In this document: positions 59,740-64,000 of the stretch, in pieces
How positions within the stretch are numbered: position 1 is the stretch's first letter
How the letters are laid out: the number at the start of each line of letters is the position of its first letter
DNA from: Gracilaria vermiculophylla
Lineage: Eukaryota > Rhodophyta > Florideophyceae > Gracilariales > Gracilariaceae
Length of the DNA: 64,000 nucleotides
NCBI GenBank assembly: GCA_019155205.2
Contig: JAHNZQ020000016.1
Span: forward strand, 713,527 to 777,526
Reading direction: 5' to 3'
Translations under genes and position numbers: made by a program
Notes under the pieces: generated by a model
What the model was told of the DNA's origin: nothing
The model's input: the letters and a program-made list of their open reading frames with translations, nothing else
Database searches by the model: none

Positions 59740-62131
59740 TGTTGCGCTGCGACGGAATTGTCGACCGTTGTGCACCCGACAGAATCACTGCCGAGTTACT
59801 GTCTGTTTGTTTTGCATCGTCAATAACGGATTAAGAAAGCAATGGACGCTTTTTTTGAGGGCGTGAGCAGCAGAAGCACTCCAGTCAGCTGGGTTGACCG
59901 ACAAAGTGCCTCTTGCGTTGCATTCTTCGCCTCTTGGGTCGCTTGTGCATTGATCGTGAGTTTTGACCGACAGCAAAAGCCATGTCGATGAAAGCGCGTC
60001 AAAGACGATGCGCGCAGAAGTGTAATGCGAATTCGTGTGGGCGTCACAATGAACGCTGTGCATCCTCTGTCAGTGGTCGTGTCGCTCGGCGATGACGAAC
60101 GGTTGTAAGCAATGCGTTCCGTGGACTAAAGCTGAAGCCCCAATGCTGCGCAGGGGCGCACCAAGCGTTTTTTTGAATAAATGAATAAATGTACAACACC
60201 ATTGGGGTTGCACAGCTGCGGCGCTTCGCCGTTCGTCGCGGGGAAACCGAATCGGCTCCCTGGAAAGGGAGCTTGGCACCTCTTCCTCGTCGCCCCCTTT
60301 CTTGCGTTCTCCGGACGGGCGTTGCCTTTACTTTTTGGCGCGCGAGCTGACTGTCAGACAGAGGACGCTTGCAGAGAACGTGTAAGCCCAAGTCGCTCTG
60401 TGGCATTCTTTAGCGTTATGAGGGGCGTGATGCGCGTTATGGGCCGCTCCGCCCTTCATTGAGCGTTGTCAAGCGGCTTGGCATAACAAGCACGTTAAGC
60501 TTGTATGTGACTTTGGTTACCGTGGCACTGATTAACGAAGGAAAGGGATTGCTGACTAGCCGTTGGGATCATCCCTGCGATTTATATGAGACTCCTTATA
60601 GACTACAAAAAGACGACGAATCCAGATCAAAATGACTAAAATTAAACCACAAGTTGATTGTTTTGAGCTCATAACAGGTCAGCGGTCCAATAGATCTTTC
60701 AGACAACTACTCGGTAGCTACAATTTTTATGAGCCCTTGTGCAATAAGGATTAATATAAACTGAATGAAAACTACAGTGCAATAAAAATCACTTACTTGC
60801 CAGCAAAATAAACACGTAAAAACGCAAAAAATGCAGATAACTATATTTTGGGCAGAACGGTGAACTTCCAGCTCAAGACCTCACATATAGTGCAGGTGCG
60901 TTGATTCTTCATCGGAGCCAATCTGTCGAAAAGTACAGTACACGTATGCCTTTACATAAGTTCCTCTTGACGGCGTAAGGAATCAGCTCCGAGCAAATCA
61001 AGAGATTTCTCTGCCTGTTTTGGAGTGAGCGCAGCCATTGCCTGCATTTTGAAGTTGAACTTAAACATCGTGTTTATACACAAGTACACAAGTGCTCACT
61101 AAATACCGAGAAACGCAGGCGCTGTGCTGAAAAAACGCATTTTGTTTAGATACTGGCTGCTTGTATTCTATTCTACCCTGAGTGTGTTACAGGTGATAGA
61201 GCAATAGAGTGCTACCTACATTGTTTTAGAAATATCTGCACAATGATACAAAGTTGGAGAAACTCTGATGTTTTTTCTGCAGGAAACTAAAATTTTCGTT
61301 GTTTGTAAGTTTTTGTTTGAAAGGACACATTCATGTGAATAAAACGGCCCAGACAGGGCGAGACGCGGTTACAAAAAAGGTCCTGAGCCGTCAACGTTGT
61401 TGCAACCTGTTTTTGCATGGGAAAAATTTTAAGCTTCTGTCGTTAATGCTTTAGTCATATCCACCAAGGTATTCACAAGAATGCTTTTTTCCCCCCCGTT
61501 GAATATTCGGGCCACAGCAGATTGGGCATTGCAGAATTGACAGTGAAAAGCTGACAAGTTTTAGGAAAACTTTTTCTTCGCACAAATAATAATTGCATGT
61601 TTTCGAAATTGTAGAAGGAAATGGATCCACACCAGTCTCGAGCGGTGAAGAAAGAGACGGAGTGAAACCATCAAGGCGAAGCAGCTGTGGGGACTACCTC
61701 CGCAAAGTTGCACTTGGACGTGTCTTGACGGCTTTGCGACTTTCTGCAGAGCATAGGAATTCCATTCCTGCCCTCTGCGGTATAGCCAGTGAGACAGAAC
61801 AGCGCCATCTCTGCTTAGAAAGCAAGGCAGGGCTTTATACGACCCTTCGGTGACCAAAAACTTTGAATACAGACTAGGCACGGTTTGCCTACCACTGGAA
61901 GCTACAGTTCATGTTGTGTTGGGATTTGTTAATTCTCGACTGGTGCAAGGTTGGCTTCCCCCCTGTTCCGAACAGGGCTCCCAAGTGTTGAAAATCGGGC
62001 GTGTAATCTAGCCGACACTGAGCTGTGGGCTTCAGCCGCTCAAATTCTGAAACGGCGGCCCGGTGTTGACGCGCCACTGGTCACACCAACCATCATCCTT
62101 TGGCGGAACATACCCAAAAATTTCGAACACC
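59740..62131. other. 2.4-kb stretch without a supported gene
   Basis: GC-rich to about 60,500, then AT-rich with small repeats. AATAAATGAATAAATG at about 60,175 could be polyadenylation signals. An exact E2F-type TTTGGCGC lies at 60,334-60,341 with no gene close by. Frames at 60,044-60,406 and 61,561-61,881 show no motif. No tRNA or other structured RNA was recognised. Confidence 0.35.
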
Positions 62132-63238
62132 ATGTCCACCACCTCCAGCGAAGATAAGGTCCCTGTGCATGACAATGCGCAACGCGCCCACCACGCACAC
62201 CACGGCGAAGGGAGCGACAGGGAACGGTCCCACCCGACGTACCACTACTTGTCCTCCTCCGAGCCAGACCGAAGGCATAGGCGAAGCGCGTCGGAGAGGT
62301 CTTTTGACTCACAAATGCAGCGCTATCCAAGGGCTCGCTCAAGGGACACAGATTCCGCAAAATACGATGGCCGTCGACGACGAACACCTTCCATCGAACC
62401 ATCACGCTCTGAGGGCTCCCGCCACAGTCCGGCATTGCCCTTCAAAGGAGCGCGAATCGGAAAACGAATCAGGCGACGCCCGCAAAGATGGGAAGGCGAA
62501 GGCATGGACGGCCGGTCGCAAAGGATGGGTTTGGCTCGCGTCAAGGACGAGACTCAAATAGACATGCCAACTGGCGAGAGCACCATGTCCATGGACTCGT
62601 CTGCATCAGAACCGGAGATTCCAGTCATTGACAGTCCGTATGCTGACTTGCGTAAAGCAGTCGCATCATGTGATTCGCAACCTAGCAGACGGGACATGGT
62701 TGAATGGTTTCATGCTTGGCAGCTGCGCGCCGTATCGAAACAAGCCGCGCAACAGAAAGCCCTGCATGTGTTTCTAAAGAGAAAATTACGCAAGCGAACA
62801 ACAAGGTCCCCCGAACACGATCGAATGGAACAGGATGCGCTTCGAAACGCTCGTTTCGCAATCAGAATAGATGATAAGGAGGGTGGAATACGAACAATGA
62901 AGGATCTCCCTCCTGAATTTGATCTCATCAACGAGGATTTTATAGTTCCCAATGAAATTCGGCTTCCTTTGGAGGCTTACATGCCGCGACGAATGGTTGC
63001 CAACGGGGAAACCATTACCCGTGAAGAACTTCTTTCAATTGTTCCGCAGCCTCCACAGGAACCGGACAATATTCGTGATGAAAGGAACCAGGATCCAAAA
63101 GGTAGCTGGATGATATTACCGACCGTTCTTGCGTCTGCGCAGTGGAATTCAAGAAAATCTAATGGTCGCCGCAGGATGCATCAAAACAAGCAAGTCCAGC
63201 AAACGGCAACCGTAGAGGATTCCACCCGGTCTCAGTAG
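62132..63238 (+). CDS. arginine/serine-rich protein of unknown function
   Basis: ATG at 62,132, 368 residues. Residues 1-150 are rich in Arg, Ser, Glu and His with many RS/RR pairs (HRRSASERS, RRRRTPSIEPSRS), as in nuclear or RNA-associated proteins. From about residue 165 the sequence becomes more ordered: DLRKAVASCDSQPSRRDMVEWFHAWQ, helical KQAAQQKALHVFLKRKLRKR, then LPPEFDLINEDFIVPNEIRLPLEAYMPRRMV. I recognise no family. The ATG context (ACCATGT) is acceptable. It is convergent with the ABC transporter gene on the other strand. Confidence 0.65.
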   Translation: MSTTSSEDKVPVHDNAQRAHHAHHGEGSDRERSHPTYHYLSSSEPDRRHRRSASERSFDSQMQRYPRARSRDTDSAKYDGRRRRTPSIEPSRSEGSRHSPALPFKGARIGKRIRRRPQRWEGEGMDGRSQRMGLARVKDETQIDMPTGESTMSMDSSASEPEIPVIDSPYADLRKAVASCDSQPSRRDMVEWFHAWQLRAVSKQAAQQKALHVFLKRKLRKRTTRSPEHDRMEQDALRNARFAIRIDDKEGGIRTMKDLPPEFDLINEDFIVPNEIRLPLEAYMPRRMVANGETITREELLSIVPQPPQEPDNIRDERNQDPKGSWMILPTVLASAQWNSRKSNGRRRMHQNKQVQQTATVEDSTRSQ

Positions 63239-63485
63239 CATGATCGCCCCAGATAATTCAGGTGAATCACATCCCAAATATCATCCGTATGTGGGGGACA
63301 ATTATCCATGGGTTTAGTGAGCATGACACAAGCCATTGCTTGCACGCTCTCGTTTTATATTGCTTTCAAAAGTTATCAATACTACAGATAGCTCGGAAGT
63401 AGAGACATGTGCGATTGCCTTTGGGATAGGAAGCCTATTCGAAACTATTTAATACAGCCCGGGGTGATCAGATTGCCGGAGTACA
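63239..63485. other. convergent intergenic spacer
   Basis: Short spacer between the arginine-rich gene and the ABC transporter; no features recognised. Confidence 0.3.
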
Positions 63486-64000
63486 TTATGGAGTTTCGTC
63501 AATTCGACTTAAAGTTTGGTCATTAGACCCGAGGCGAAGTAAGAGGTTGTGATATTTGAATAAACTGGGCCTATGTCCAACTGAGATGTAGCCGATCCTT
63601 AAAGTCTGAAGATGAGAATATAGCCGGTCCTCCGAAGCCGCATCTAAGGCACTGGAGCATTCGTCTAAAATAGCTATTTTAGGCCTGCCGACGATTAGAC
63701 GAGCAAAAGCAAGCCGCTGCTGCTCCCCCAAAGACAAAATTCCAGACCAGTCTCTGACCTCATCAAGACCCCCAACTCGGGAAGGCAATGATTCCAAGTT
63801 GACAACCTTCAGAGCCGCATGGAGGTCGTCCGGGGTTGCGTTTGATTCTGAAACAGGAGTTGGGTACACAAGTTGTTCTCTAAGAGACCCAAGAGTACAA
63901 TACGGCCTTTGTGGCAAGAAAAATATATCCTCGAGTTTGGGTCGCATCACTGTGCCTCCACCACAGTTCCACAGTCCGGCGAGGGCACGCAAAGCGCTAC
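63486..64000 (-). CDS. ABC transporter nucleotide-binding domain, C-terminal part (cut by window end)
   Basis: The minus-strand frame runs out of the window at 64,000, so only the last about 171 residues are seen. The first readable residues (SALRALAGLW) are the end of a Walker A helix. FLPQRPYCTLGSLREQLVYP gives the Q-loop. LSLGEQQRLAFARLIVGRP is the signature motif (LSLGEQQR), IAILDECSSALD is Walker B with D-loop, and SVGHRP carries the switch His. PQRPYxxLGSLREQLVYP and the LSLGEQQ form are typical of the ABCD / bacterial SbmA-YddA group, including the plastid-type half transporter of plants. The transmembrane part lies beyond the window. Confidence 0.85.
   Translation of the reverse strand, partial: SALRALAGLWNCGGGTVMRPKLEDIFFLPQRPYCTLGSLREQLVYPTPVSESNATPDDLHAALKVVNLESLPSRVGGLDEVRDWSGILSLGEQQRLAFARLIVGRPKIAILDECSSALDAASEDRLYSHLQTLRIGYISVGHRPSLFKYHNLLLRLGSNDQTLSRIDETP

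Noticed and set aside
60044..60406. 120-codon minus-strand frame near an exact E2F-type site
   Set aside because: No motif or conserved feature, and the composition looks non-coding; the E2F match alone can occur by chance.
1..64000. tRNA, rRNA and spliceosomal RNA genes
   Set aside because: A visual search for T-loop sequences and well-known snRNA blocks found nothing convincing; a covariance-model scan would be needed to exclude them.

Overview
The window looks like nuclear DNA of a photosynthetic eukaryote, most probably a red alga of the florideophyte type (Chondrus-like). The reasons are: nearly intronless genes, of which only two show one short GT-AG intron each; typical eukaryotic proteins (Cdc20, DP, BAR domain, COX19, C2H2 zinc fingers, rhomboid) next to proteins of cyanobacterial/plastid type (a DUF1823-like protein, a plastid-like metallophosphatase, an ABC transporter of the ABCD/SbmA type); and a dense layer of decayed transposons. 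The species assignment is inference.

Region 1 (about 1-28,000) is a transposon graveyard of moderate to low GC. In order it holds: a Ty1/copia-like gag-protease-integrase fragment (minus strand, 668-2327); a Ty3-like RT fragment (minus, 2788-4182); a decayed copia element (plus, about 5,800-9,200); a Tc1/mariner relic (9,890-10,945); a nearly full-length Ty3 chromovirus with both LTRs (11,932-16,945); a piggyBac-like relic (minus, 17,113-18,341); a first copy of a second Tc1 family (19,020-19,985); an unbroken 328-codon transposase-like ORF (minus, 20,120-21,106); a PIF/Harbinger transposase plus a Myb/SANT-like partner gene (21,491-23,443); a pogo element bounded by inverted repeats (24,706-26,712); and directly beside it a second copy of the same Tc1 family (26,723-27,952).

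Region 2 (28,700-49,400) is genic. It holds a rhomboid protease, a tail-anchored cytochrome b5 (one intron), a quinone oxidoreductase, COX19, a BAR-domain protein, two secreted proteins of unknown family (one with an intron), a large membrane/coiled-coil/TPR protein, a decayed ORF, and a convergent pair of probable plastid proteins. A 92-base G homopolymer sits at 41,199-41,290.

Region 3 (49,400-59,800) is very GC-rich and holds a small cell-cycle neighbourhood: a short protein with a Sld2/FAM13-like tail motif, Cdc20, DP (the E2F partner), and a large zinc-finger protein with a novel-looking N-terminal region. E2F-like motifs lie upstream of Cdc20 and directly upstream of the DP start. A 23-bp minisatellite and a 10-bp repeat fill the DP-zinc-finger spacer.

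Region 4 (59,800-64,000) has a 2.4-kb gene-poor stretch, one arginine/serine-rich protein of unknown function, and the C-terminal end of an ABC transporter cut by the window edge.
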